From CAIVPM01 sp049242885 (GTDB taxonomy: Bacteria; Bacteroidota; Bacteroidia; Chitinophagales; Chitinophagaceae): DNA of 7,428 bases. Shown here one piece after another: positions 1-6,040 of this stretch; the stretch's first letter is position 1, and every line of letters starts with the position of its first letter. The notes beneath the pieces were generated by a model. That model did no database searches, was not told the origin of the DNA, and was given only the letters and a program-made list of their open reading frames with translations. The translations under genes were made by a program, and so were the position numbers. The stretch lies in contig JBMLOQ010000088.1 in assembly GCA_049242885.1 (NCBI GenBank), forward strand, positions 1 to 7,428, in the 5' to 3' direction.

Positions 1-57
1 AGGGCACAAAAAAATCCTCAATAACATCTTTTTTGTAAAGCACCTGAGAAGGGCATT

Positions 58-1368
58 TTAGTTAAGTAAGTCCACTAATTTTAACATGGGCGTATATGTA
101 TTATTTATAGCTGAAATTTTTGAGTATGTATTTACAAAAGATTTCCCTTTTAATGGAAAAAATGTTACAACCAACTTTTCAAAATTTGTTTTTTCTAGCA
201 AAATATTTTCCTCAATGTTTCTAACACATCCATCCGAATTAATGCTAATCTTATTACAAAAAAATCTAGACCATTCGCCAATTTTTTTATTATTACCGTC
301 ATATGCAATCATTTTAATTTCAGAAAATGGTGGCAAAGTTTGTTCACTTTCATAAATCCAACTTATTGAAATTCCCTTTTTTTGCTTGTTTATATAAGGC
401 AAAGTTTTCAAAAATATTTTTGATCTATCTATTGCTTCGGGCTTTTGTTCAACATTTTTTTTGAAATTAAATAAAAGTGGATTTAAATATAAAATCTCTT
501 TTGCTAAAAGTTCGTGGTAATCAAAACTTATCCATCCATACCCTTTGTCTCCCCAAGTACTACCCCATGAATTTTTTATAATAAAGCCATCTTCGTCATA
601 ACCTACTATTACAACTGCATGCCCTTCATTAATTAGTGTTTCACTATTCTTTAAGACTAATAATGTATCTATGGAGAGAATTTGTTTATTTAAATTTAAT
701 ATGTTTCTTTTTGCTTCATCATAACTTAATAATCTATTGTTAACTTTTACATAAAATAAATCATCCGGTTTTAGTTTGTTTGACTTTTTACCCTCATGCT
801 TTGACCAATAATTTCCATTAACCCTATAACATACAGCAACAGCTTTACTACCAGAATCAAGTAAACTTTTAATAAATTGGATATCTCTTGCTTTCTTACC
901 TTCAAAATGACCTAAACCATTTGAATTAAAAAAAAAGGGAGAAGTTTTGAATGTGAGCAAATCGAAAATTTTTACGCCACCCATATCTGCCGAGAGTTTA
1001 GTAATAGTATTATCCATCTTGTTCCATACAACTGACTTTGGGTTGTATGGATAAAATGATTCGGGCCAAAATCCTCGTTTGCTTATTTCATCGATATAAA
1101 ATTTCAAAATAGCACCTTCTTGATAATTCTTTAATTTCTGTGAATTAAACATTTTGGCACTTGCATAAATATGTTGCTCACTTATATCTGAAGGAAAAGC
1201 AGGATGGGTTTCGAGCAAAGCACAAATTGAAAATGCAGTACAAGTACCTCTGCCCTCTTGATTTTTTACTGGAGATTGATATGCCCTATAATCAACAATT
1301 TGACTATAAATGACATTTGAAAAAAAGATAAAAATTATAAGCAAATACTTATTTAATCTAAGAATCAT
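58..1368 (-). CDS. Secreted papain-like (C1 family) cysteine protease with an unassigned C-terminal region
   Basis: The 436-residue protein starts with a typical signal peptide (K7, then a hydrophobic run at about 8-20, probable cut near YSQ at 21-23), so it should act in the periplasm or outside the cell. The papain catalytic set is complete: oxyanion glutamine Q37 and nucleophile C43 in NQEGRGTC, H250 in EGHAVVIVGY, and N266 in IIKNSWGSTWGDKGYGW. The His-Asn spacing of 16 equals that of papain. Two things are unusual. Only about 14 residues separate the signal peptide from Q37, so there is no inhibitory propeptide. The Cys-to-His distance (207) is about 70 residues longer than in papain, which implies an inserted segment around residues 130-240. 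Residues about 300-436 form an extra region of unknown fold; I see no recognisable sorting domain in it. The substrate is unknown. The gene looks more AT-rich than its neighbour. The ATG start is supported by the signal peptide beginning there. Confidence 0.88.
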   Translation of the reverse strand: MILRLNKYLLIIFIFFSNVIYSQIVDYRAYQSPVKNQEGRGTCTAFSICALLETHPAFPSDISEQHIYASAKMFNSQKLKNYQEGAILKFYIDEISKRGFWPESFYPYNPKSVVWNKMDNTITKLSADMGGVKIFDLLTFKTSPFFFNSNGLGHFEGKKARDIQFIKSLLDSGSKAVAVCYRVNGNYWSKHEGKKSNKLKPDDLFYVKVNNRLLSYDEAKRNILNLNKQILSIDTLLVLKNSETLINEGHAVVIVGYDEDGFIIKNSWGSTWGDKGYGWISFDYHELLAKEILYLNPLLFNFKKNVEQKPEAIDRSKIFLKTLPYINKQKKGISISWIYESEQTLPPFSEIKMIAYDGNNKKIGEWSRFFCNKISINSDGCVRNIEENILLEKTNFEKLVVTFFPLKGKSFVNTYSKISAINNTYTPMLKLVDLLN

Positions 1369-1526
1369 ATAAAAAAAAATTTAAATTAAGCATCCAATAT
1401 TAGTTAATTCAACAATTATAGGATTAAACTTAGTCTAATTCTTTTTTAGTCATTGTTGATATGGCAAAGCCAACCTAGAATCATGCCCAAAATATACTTG
1501 CAGGGAGTCCATAACAAGAAAGCAAT

Positions 1527-1534
1527 CAAAAGTA
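1527..1534 (-). promoter_or_regulatory. Candidate -7 element (TAnnTTTG) for the cysteine protease gene
   Basis: The minus strand reads TACTTTTG here, an exact match to the Bacteroidota -7 consensus TAnnTTTG. A TTTTG lies 15 bp further upstream, inside the end of the oxidoreductase gene, which is somewhat close for a -33 element. If used, it would give the protease mRNA a leader of roughly 150 nt. An 8-base motif with four fixed AT-rich positions can occur by chance, so this is tentative. Confidence 0.27.
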
Positions 1535-1546
1535 AATACAACCCAC

Positions 1547-2620
1547 CTACAAAACCACCCCCATCTTCTCCCCCAACCCTTTCAACTCTTCTACCACACT
1601 TTCAAACAAAGGAATACCAGAAACCATTCTTTCTTTCTCCATTTCAAATTCGGGTTGCCCAGGTATTAAAACAGGATTGTTTGCATTAATTGGTTTGGTG
1701 TTTTTAAAGCGAGTAATCCAATTGTCCATATGCTGTTTAAAATCTTCTGCTGGTCTAAAAGCATCAATACGCATAGCACCAAAAAAATGTCCTAAACCTT
1801 TACCAGGCATATTTTGTGGCATAGCTACATATGCAGGAAATGGTGGAGCCCAAGGCCCATAAGATGCTCCACTAAGTACAGCACTAAAAATATCTACAAT
1901 GCTACCTAAAGCATAACCTTTATGACTTCCATGCTCTCTATCGCTACCCAAAGGCAACAAAGCACCTCCTTGTTTTAATGCATTAGCATTAGTGCTTTCA
2001 TTACCAATATTATCTTGCACCCAACCTATTGGAGTATCTAAATTTTTACGTTGCAATAGTTCTAATTTTCCGTTTGCTGCTGTTGTGGTTGCAAAATCGG
2101 CAACAAAAGGTTGCTCGTTTTTTGTAGGTATGGCAACTGCAATAGGGTTGGTGCCTAGCATTTTTTCAACTCCAAAAGTAGGAGCAACCAAGGCACTTGC
2201 ATTGGTCATGGCTATCCCAATCATATCTTCTTGTAAAGCCATCATTGCATGGTATCCTGCAATACCAAAATGATTACTATTTTGTACACTTACCCATCCT
2301 GTACCACATTGTTTGGCTTTTTCAATAGCAATCTGCATGGCATGTGGTGCAACAACTAATCCTAAACCTGCATCCCCATCAACAGTTGCTGTACTAGGAG
2401 TTTCGTGTATTATTTTTATTTGTGGATTAGCATTAATTCTTTCAGCCTCCCACAATCTTACATATCCTACAAGTCTTGCTATTCCATGGCTATCAATTCC
2501 TCTAGCATCGGCATTTAGCAACACCGTTGTTGCTGTAGTTGCATGAGGAACGTTACAACCCATTTTAATAAAAATATCAAAGGCAAAATTGTACAGTTGT
2601 GTGTAGGTATAAACTTTCAT
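1547..2620 (-). CDS. LDH2/malate dehydrogenase-family NAD(P)-dependent oxidoreductase
   Basis: This 357-residue protein is full length for the Ldh_2 family, whose members include YbiC, AllD, YiaK, sulfolactate dehydrogenase and some archaeal malate dehydrogenases. They interconvert 2-hydroxy or cyclic imino acids and their keto forms with NAD(P)H, in the cytoplasm and with a fold unlike classical LDH. Family landmarks seen are ARGIDSHGIARL at 39-50 with the conserved histidine H45, NSNHFGIAGYHA at 114-125, the cofactor-region motif GTNPIAVAIPT at 156-166, DFATT at 175-179, SHKGYAL at 232-238, and PGQPE near 320-324 matching the usual PGEPE. A proline-rich stretch at about 256-275 precedes GHFFGAMRIDAF. 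The substrate cannot be read from sequence, so malate or lactate should not be assumed. It is divergent from recR; on its own strand TACTTTTA (2645 to 2638) is a one-mismatch -7 candidate about 17 bp before the ATG, without a well-spaced partner. Confidence 0.9.
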   Translation of the reverse strand: MKVYTYTQLYNFAFDIFIKMGCNVPHATTATTVLLNADARGIDSHGIARLVGYVRLWEAERINANPQIKIIHETPSTATVDGDAGLGLVVAPHAMQIAIEKAKQCGTGWVSVQNSNHFGIAGYHAMMALQEDMIGIAMTNASALVAPTFGVEKMLGTNPIAVAIPTKNEQPFVADFATTTAANGKLELLQRKNLDTPIGWVQDNIGNESTNANALKQGGALLPLGSDREHGSHKGYALGSIVDIFSAVLSGASYGPWAPPFPAYVAMPQNMPGKGLGHFFGAMRIDAFRPAEDFKQHMDNWITRFKNTKPINANNPVLIPGQPEFEMEKERMVSGIPLFESVVEELKGLGEKMGVVL

Positions 2621-2633
2621 AATCGTTTAAAAG

Positions 2634-2668
2634 TTTGTAAAAGTAAATAATTACAAGCAATACATTTG
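2634..2668 (+). promoter_or_regulatory. recR promoter: TTTG (-33) and TACATTTG (-7)
   Basis: TACATTTG at 2661-2668 matches the Bacteroidota consensus TAnnTTTG exactly. TTTG at 2634-2637 is a -33 candidate 23 bp upstream, at the long end of usual spacing. The -7 box ends only 5 bp before the recR ATG, so transcription would begin at or within a few bases of the start codon. The transcript would then be leaderless or nearly so. This is inferred from position, not from transcript data. Confidence 0.55.
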
Positions 2669-2673
2669 CAGCT

Positions 2674-3288
2674 ATGCAATTATCAAGTAGTTTATTGGAA
2701 AACGCTGTACAAGCATTTGCTACTTTGCCAGGTGTAGGAAAAAAATCGGCATTACGAATGGCACTTCATTTACTAAAGCAGAGTAATGAAGATGTGCAAC
2801 TTTTTGCTAATAGCATTGCAACGATGAAAAACGAAATACAATTTTGCAGAAAATGCAACAATATTAGTGATGATACATTGTGTACTATTTGCAAAAACAA
2901 ACTAAGACAGCAGCAAACTATTTGTGTTGTAGAGTCGATTAAAGATGTAATTACCATTGAAAGCACGCAACAATACAATGGAGCATATCATGTATTGGGA
3001 GGTGTAATTTCTCCTTTAGATGGTGTAGGACCAGATCAATTATTTATTGATGGTCTAGTTTCAAGAGTACAAAACGATGCTATTGAGGAAATAATTTTTG
3101 CCTTAAACCCAAACATACAAGGCGATACCACCATTTATTACATTCAAAAAAAACTACAAAACTATAACTGTAAAATTACCACAATTGCAAGGGGAATTGC
3201 TTTTGGAGGTGAATTAGAATATGCTGATGAAATGACATTGGCAAAAAGCCTTGCCAACAGATTGCCTATAAATACATATGTACAATAG
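2674..3288 (+). CDS. recR: Recombination mediator protein RecR
   Basis: RecR works with RecO (and RecF) to load RecA onto SSB-coated single-stranded DNA in gap repair. The 204 residues match the usual RecR length of about 200. Domains in order are an N-terminal helix-hairpin-helix with LPGVGKKSALRMA (18-30), a four-cysteine zinc motif with C58, C61, C70 and C73, and a Toprim domain starting at ICVVESIKDV (83-92). The Toprim domain holds YHVLGGVISPLDGVGP (105-120) and ALNPNIQGDTT (143-153). The C-terminal ARGIAFGGELEYADEMTL segment (172-189) carries the end of the Toprim domain and the Walker-like signature. All key residues are present. The ATG at 2674 is supported by alignment with the family N-terminus (LLENAVQAF) and by the -7 box just before it. 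It appears to be its own transcription unit, with 75 bp before the next gene and no strong terminator. Confidence 0.97.
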   Translation: MQLSSSLLENAVQAFATLPGVGKKSALRMALHLLKQSNEDVQLFANSIATMKNEIQFCRKCNNISDDTLCTICKNKLRQQQTICVVESIKDVITIESTQQYNGAYHVLGGVISPLDGVGPDQLFIDGLVSRVQNDAIEEIIFALNPNIQGDTTIYYIQKKLQNYNCKITTIARGIAFGGELEYADEMTLAKSLANRLPINTYVQ

Positions 3289-3335
3289 CATAAAAATTGT
3301 ATTAAAATACTAACAAGATTAAACAAATTTTTCAC

Positions 3336-3349
3336 CTAACGTTTGTTAG
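3336..3349. promoter_or_regulatory. Palindromic operator CTAACGTTTGTTAG, probable TetR-family binding site
   Basis: CTAAC (3336-3340) and GTTAG (3345-3349) form a perfect 5-bp inverted repeat around GTTT. The site lies between the region expected for the -33 box and the -7 box at 3352-3359, where a bound repressor would block RNA polymerase. From memory, the Thermus thermophilus PaaR operator consensus is CNAACGNNCGTTNG; this site matches every fixed position but one (T for C at position 9). A further CTAAC half-site occurs at 3310-3314, 26 bp upstream. Autoregulation by the adjacent TetR protein, and control of the paaE gene behind it, is an inference. Confidence 0.6.
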
Positions 3350-3351
3350 CT

Positions 3352-3359
3352 TACTTTTG
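3352..3359 (+). promoter_or_regulatory. -7 element TACTTTTG of the TetR-paaE transcript
   Basis: This is an exact match to TAnnTTTG. It ends 4 bp before the ATG at 3364, so the mRNA would start at or next to the start codon, as proposed for recR. The -33 element is weak: TTTC at 3330-3333, 18 bp upstream, is the best-spaced candidate. The palindrome at 3336-3349 occupies the spacer. Confidence 0.5.
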
Positions 3360-3363
3360 CCCA

Positions 3364-3957
3364 ATGGGACGAATAAAAGTATCTCAAGAAGTAACAACTC
3401 GCAAAGAAGTTATTATACAGCATGCTGCAAACCTATTTAAAGAAAAAGGGTTTAAAGCAACTAGCATGCGTGAATTGGCTGATGTAGTAGGTGTGGAAGC
3501 TGCTAGTTTGTACAATCACATAAAAAGCAAAAACGAGTTGCTTAATATTATTTGCTTTGACGTAGCTAATAGATATTTAGCAAAAATGGATGAAGTAGAA
3601 GCAGATAAATGCAGCACAATAAGTAAAATTGAAAAATTGTTGCGTTTTCATATTACCGGCATGGTTTTGCATTTTCAAGAAATTTATGTAAGCGATAGAG
3701 AATGGAAACATTTAGATAATCCATATTTAAGCAACTTCCAAAATCAAAGACGCACTTATCGTAAAAGGTTTGCAAGCCTTATTGAAGAAGGCATTAAGAA
3801 AAAAGAAATAAAGAAAATTGATGCTCCTACAGCTGTTTTAATATTATTACATGCTGTAAGTGGTATTGATAGTTGGCATAGAAGCAAGGAAAAAATTAAT
3901 GGTAAAGAGCTAGAAGAAAATATGGTTACCATTTTAATTGAAGGTTTAAAAAAATAA
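3364..3957 (+). CDS. TetR/AcrR-family transcriptional regulator, probably PaaR-like
   Basis: This is a 197-residue one-component regulator. The N-terminal DNA-binding domain spans about 11-60, with the classic pattern AANLFKEKGFKATSMRELAD followed by recognition helix VEAASLYNHIKSKNELL (44-60). The rest is an alpha-helical ligand-binding and dimerisation domain containing DREWKHL (111-117), FQNQRRTYRKRF (125-136) and a late GIDSWHR (167-173), a pattern I associate with TetR proteins that sense acyl-CoA-type ligands. I chose the ATG at 3364 rather than an in-frame TTG at 3343, because the -7 promoter element and the operator lie between the two and the TTG falls inside the operator. The paaE gene begins 10 bp downstream. 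A role as phenylacetyl-CoA-responsive repressor is inferred from that neighbour and the operator; a general fatty-acid regulator remains possible. Confidence 0.9.
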   Translation: MGRIKVSQEVTTRKEVIIQHAANLFKEKGFKATSMRELADVVGVEAASLYNHIKSKNELLNIICFDVANRYLAKMDEVEADKCSTISKIEKLLRFHITGMVLHFQEIYVSDREWKHLDNPYLSNFQNQRRTYRKRFASLIEEGIKKKEIKKIDAPTAVLILLHAVSGIDSWHRSKEKINGKELEENMVTILIEGLKK

Positions 3958-3967
3958 CAAAACCCTT

Positions 3968-5032
3968 ATGGATACAAATTTCTATGCCCTTAAAGTAGCT
4001 GAAATTATAAAAGAAACGCCTAGTTGTGTAAGGCTAATTTTTGAAGTTCCAGAAAATTTAATTGAAAAATTTAGTTTCACTCAAGGCCAATATATTACTT
4101 TAAAAGCTACCATCAATAATAAAGAAGAGCGACGCAGTTATAGTATTTGCAGTTGTGCCAAAACAGAGCAAATAAGTGTAGCCATAAAGCAAGTGCAAGA
4201 TGGAATTTTTTCGACTTGGGCGAATTCAGTACTAAAGGTTGGTGATACTGTAGAGGCTATGGTTCCAAATGGAAAATTTTACACTACACTACACCCTTCG
4301 AATCATAAAAAATATGTAGCTTTTGCTGCTGGCAGTGGCATTACACCCATTATTTCAATTATAAAAACCACTTTACTTACTGAAGCAAATAGTAGTTTTA
4401 CATTGGTTTTTAGCAATAAAAATATTATCAATATTATTTTTAAAGAGGATTTAGAAGCACTTAAAAATAAATATCCCAATCGCTTACAAATAATACACAT
4501 TTTAAGTCAACAAAGAGCTGACGCTCCTTTGAATTTTGGCAGAATAAACAACGAAAAATTAAATGAACTTTCAAAACTTATTCATTGGCAAAATATTGAT
4601 GAATATTTTATTTGTGGACCCGAAGAAATGATATTTTGTGTTAGAGATTTTTTAATGGATAAACACGTAAACAAAGCAAATATTCATTTCGAATTGTTTA
4701 CCTCTGCCAACAAATCAATCAAAAAAAACACAACAACTGTAACAGCTTCGCAAAGCAATATCACAATTAAAAAAGATGGAAGAGTGTCTTTGGTTACTAT
4801 CAATCCATCAAATCCAACCAATATTTTAGATGCTGCATTGCAGCAGGGTGGAGATTTGCCTTATGCTTGCAAAGGTGGTGTTTGCTGTACGTGCAAAGCT
4901 AAACTTGTAAAGGGAGAAGTTACTATGGAAGTTCATTGGGGTTTAGAAGAGTTTGAAATTGAGCAAGGCTATATACTTACTTGCCAAAGCTATCCCACAA
5001 CAAATGAAGTTGAAGTTGACTTTGATATATAA
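3968..5032 (+). CDS. paaE: Phenylacetyl-CoA epoxidase reductase subunit PaaE (FAD / 2Fe-2S)
   Basis: PaaE passes electrons from NADPH through FAD and a 2Fe-2S cluster to the di-iron oxygenase PaaABC(D), which makes the ring epoxide of phenylacetyl-CoA. The 354 residues have the expected order. First is an FNR-like FAD domain with RRSYSIC (55-61). Next is an NAD(P) domain with AAGSGITPI (120-128) and the terminal CGPEEM (216-221). After a linker rich in T/S/N/K (about 246-264) comes a plant-type ferredoxin domain. Its cluster ligands are C301, C306, C309 and C339, with the exact C-X4-C-X2-C-X29-C spacing. The stretch LPYACKGGVCCTCKAKLVKG and the ending GYILTCQSYP closely match PaaE. A related ring-hydroxylase reductase is the main alternative. 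The gene follows the TetR regulator by 10 bp and precedes tadA by 9 bp; no other paa gene is in view. Confidence 0.9.
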   Translation: MDTNFYALKVAEIIKETPSCVRLIFEVPENLIEKFSFTQGQYITLKATINNKEERRSYSICSCAKTEQISVAIKQVQDGIFSTWANSVLKVGDTVEAMVPNGKFYTTLHPSNHKKYVAFAAGSGITPIISIIKTTLLTEANSSFTLVFSNKNIINIIFKEDLEALKNKYPNRLQIIHILSQQRADAPLNFGRINNEKLNELSKLIHWQNIDEYFICGPEEMIFCVRDFLMDKHVNKANIHFELFTSANKSIKKNTTTVTASQSNITIKKDGRVSLVTINPSNPTNILDAALQQGGDLPYACKGGVCCTCKAKLVKGEVTMEVHWGLEEFEIEQGYILTCQSYPTTNEVEVDFDI

Positions 5033-5041
5033 TTCAATATA

Positions 5042-5515
5042 ATGTTTGATACAAATACCGACGAATATTTTATGCAACAGGCTTTAAAACAAGCCTTACA
5101 AGCATTCGATGAAGATGAAGTGCCAGTAGGTGCAGTTGTTGTGGTAGATAATAAAATTATTGCCAAAGGGTACAATCAAGTGGAAAAATTAAACGATTGT
5201 ACAGCACATGCAGAAATGATAGCTCTTACATCTGCTTTTGCAGGTTTAGGTAGTAAATATTTACCTAATGCTACGTTGTATGTAACATTAGAGCCTTGTT
5301 TAATGTGTTGTGGGGCTATGTATTGGAGTAAACTTTCAAGAATAGTTTATGGAGCTAGCGATGCTAAAAATGGGAGTCTTCGATTTTTTGCAGATGCTGA
5401 TGGATTGATTATTCCTGAGCAATGGCCATTTCACCCAAAAACACAATTGGTAAAAGGGGTATTAGAAGTAGAATGTGCTAATTTAATGAGGCAGTTTTTT
5501 AAAAATAAAAGATAG
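5042..5515 (+). CDS. tadA: tRNA-specific adenosine deaminase TadA
   Basis: TadA converts adenosine 34 (wobble position) of tRNA-Arg(ACG) to inosine in the cytoplasm. The 157-residue protein has the zinc-dependent cytidine/deoxycytidylate deaminase signature: H56-A-E58, with E58 the proton shuttle, and PCLMC, where C86 and C89 complete zinc binding with H56. The family-typical N-terminus DEYFMQQAL leads into EVPVGAVVV (26-34). Typical later landmarks are YGASDAKNGS (103-112), HPKTQLVKGVL (131-141) and the basic tail FFKNKR. These favour TadA over guanine or cytosine deaminases. A second cysteine (C90) follows the PCxxC motif, where I would expect alanine or another small residue. The start at 5042 keeps the conserved DEYFM segment; the methionine at residue 11 would cut into it. 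It lies 9 bp after paaE and may be cotranscribed, although the functions are unrelated. Confidence 0.93.
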   Translation: MFDTNTDEYFMQQALKQALQAFDEDEVPVGAVVVVDNKIIAKGYNQVEKLNDCTAHAEMIALTSAFAGLGSKYLPNATLYVTLEPCLMCCGAMYWSKLSRIVYGASDAKNGSLRFFADADGLIIPEQWPFHPKTQLVKGVLEVECANLMRQFFKNKR

Positions 5516-5536
5516 CTGGTTGTTTATAAACTTTAC

Positions 5537-5566
5537 TTGAGTTTTACACATCAATCAGTTTCTTTG
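5537..5566 (+). promoter_or_regulatory. Candidate promoter for rpiB and the DUF2911 gene
   Basis: TTG at 5537-5539 and TTTCTTTG at 5559-5566 are 19 bp apart, a normal Bacteroidota -33/-7 spacing. The -7 box differs from TAnnTTTG at one fixed base. It ends 13 bp before the rpiB ATG, leaving a short A-rich leader. It is moderate evidence only. Confidence 0.38.
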
Positions 5567-5579
5567 CAAAAAAATAAAT

Positions 5580-6026
5580 ATGGTTTTCAACTCAACATTA
5601 CCAATAGCTATAGGAGCAGATCATGCTGGTGTAGAATACAAGGCAAAAGCCATAGAATGGTTGCATAGCAAGGGTTTTACAACTACAAATTTCGGCACAA
5701 ACGATACTACAAGTGTAGACTATCCAGATTTTGCACATCCTGTAGCTTCGGCAGTAGAAAATAATGAAGCAGCATTTGGAATTTTGTTCTGTGGCAGTGC
5801 CAATGGAGTAGCCATTACTGCAAATAAGCACCAAAATATTCGTGCAGGATTAGCTTGGCAAAACGATGTAGCCAAACTTATTCGTATGCACAACAACGCC
5901 AACATAATTTGTATTCCTGCAAGGTTTGTAGCTTTGCCTTTGGCATTAGAATTGATTGAAAATTTTATGTCAACTGCTTTTGAGGGCGGTCGTCATCAAA
6001 ACAGAATTGATAAAATAAATTGTTAA
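5580..6026 (+). CDS. rpiB: Ribose 5-phosphate isomerase B (RpiB/LacAB family)
   Basis: RpiB interconverts ribose 5-phosphate and ribulose 5-phosphate in the cytoplasmic pentose phosphate pathway. The 148 residues match the family length of about 145-150. Landmarks are IGADHAG (11-17) with D14 and H15, VDYPDFA (46-52), the active-site loop CGSANGVAITANK (71-83) with catalytic base C71, H104 in the IRMHNNANI segment, and FEGGRHQNRIDKI (134-146) with phosphate-binding arginines R138 and R142. The loop usually reads CGTGIG or CGSGNG; here alanine (A74) replaces the first loop glycine, and serine replaces threonine at 73. The catalytic residues are intact, so I expect an active enzyme. LacA/LacB (galactose 6-phosphate isomerase) is the alternative, but those occur as pairs within lactose operons, absent here. 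The DUF2911 gene follows 14 bp downstream, probably in the same transcript. Confidence 0.93.
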   Translation: MVFNSTLPIAIGADHAGVEYKAKAIEWLHSKGFTTTNFGTNDTTSVDYPDFAHPVASAVENNEAAFGILFCGSANGVAITANKHQNIRAGLAWQNDVAKLIRMHNNANIICIPARFVALPLALELIENFMSTAFEGGRHQNRIDKINC

Positions 6027-6040
6027 AATAAAATCTTACC

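Noticed and set aside
1..57. Possible ends of genes at the left edge: a plus-strand frame closing at 61 and minus-strand frames running to base 1
   Set aside because: The translations are short and match no family I recognise. The minus-strand frame open to the edge lacks an ATG.
86..355. Plus-strand open frame of 89 codons
   Set aside because: It lies wholly inside the protease gene on the opposite strand and its translation has no recognisable motif.
1453..2546. Several plus-strand open frames of 61-93 codons
   Set aside because: They are opposite-strand shadows of the LDH2-family gene (the first also runs into the gap before it), with compositions of reverse-complement type and no family features.
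3281..3301. Inverted repeat TACAAT...ATTGTA at the end of recR as a terminator
   Set aside because: The stem is only 6 bp and AT-only apart from one pair, with a 9-base loop and no following T run, so it would be too unstable.
3343..3363. In-frame TTG start giving the TetR protein seven more residues
   Set aside because: The stretch contains half of the palindromic operator and the entire -7 promoter element. The ATG at 3364 gives a normal TetR N-terminus.
5033..5052. TAATGTTTG at the tadA start as a -7 box
   Set aside because: It has three bases rather than two between TA and TTTG and overlaps the ATG itself, so transcription would start inside the gene.
5522..5545. GTTTATAAAC palindrome and AAACT...AGTTT hairpin after tadA
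   Set aside because: These AT-rich short repeats are expected by chance at this base composition. The second could be a weak terminator but has only five pairs.
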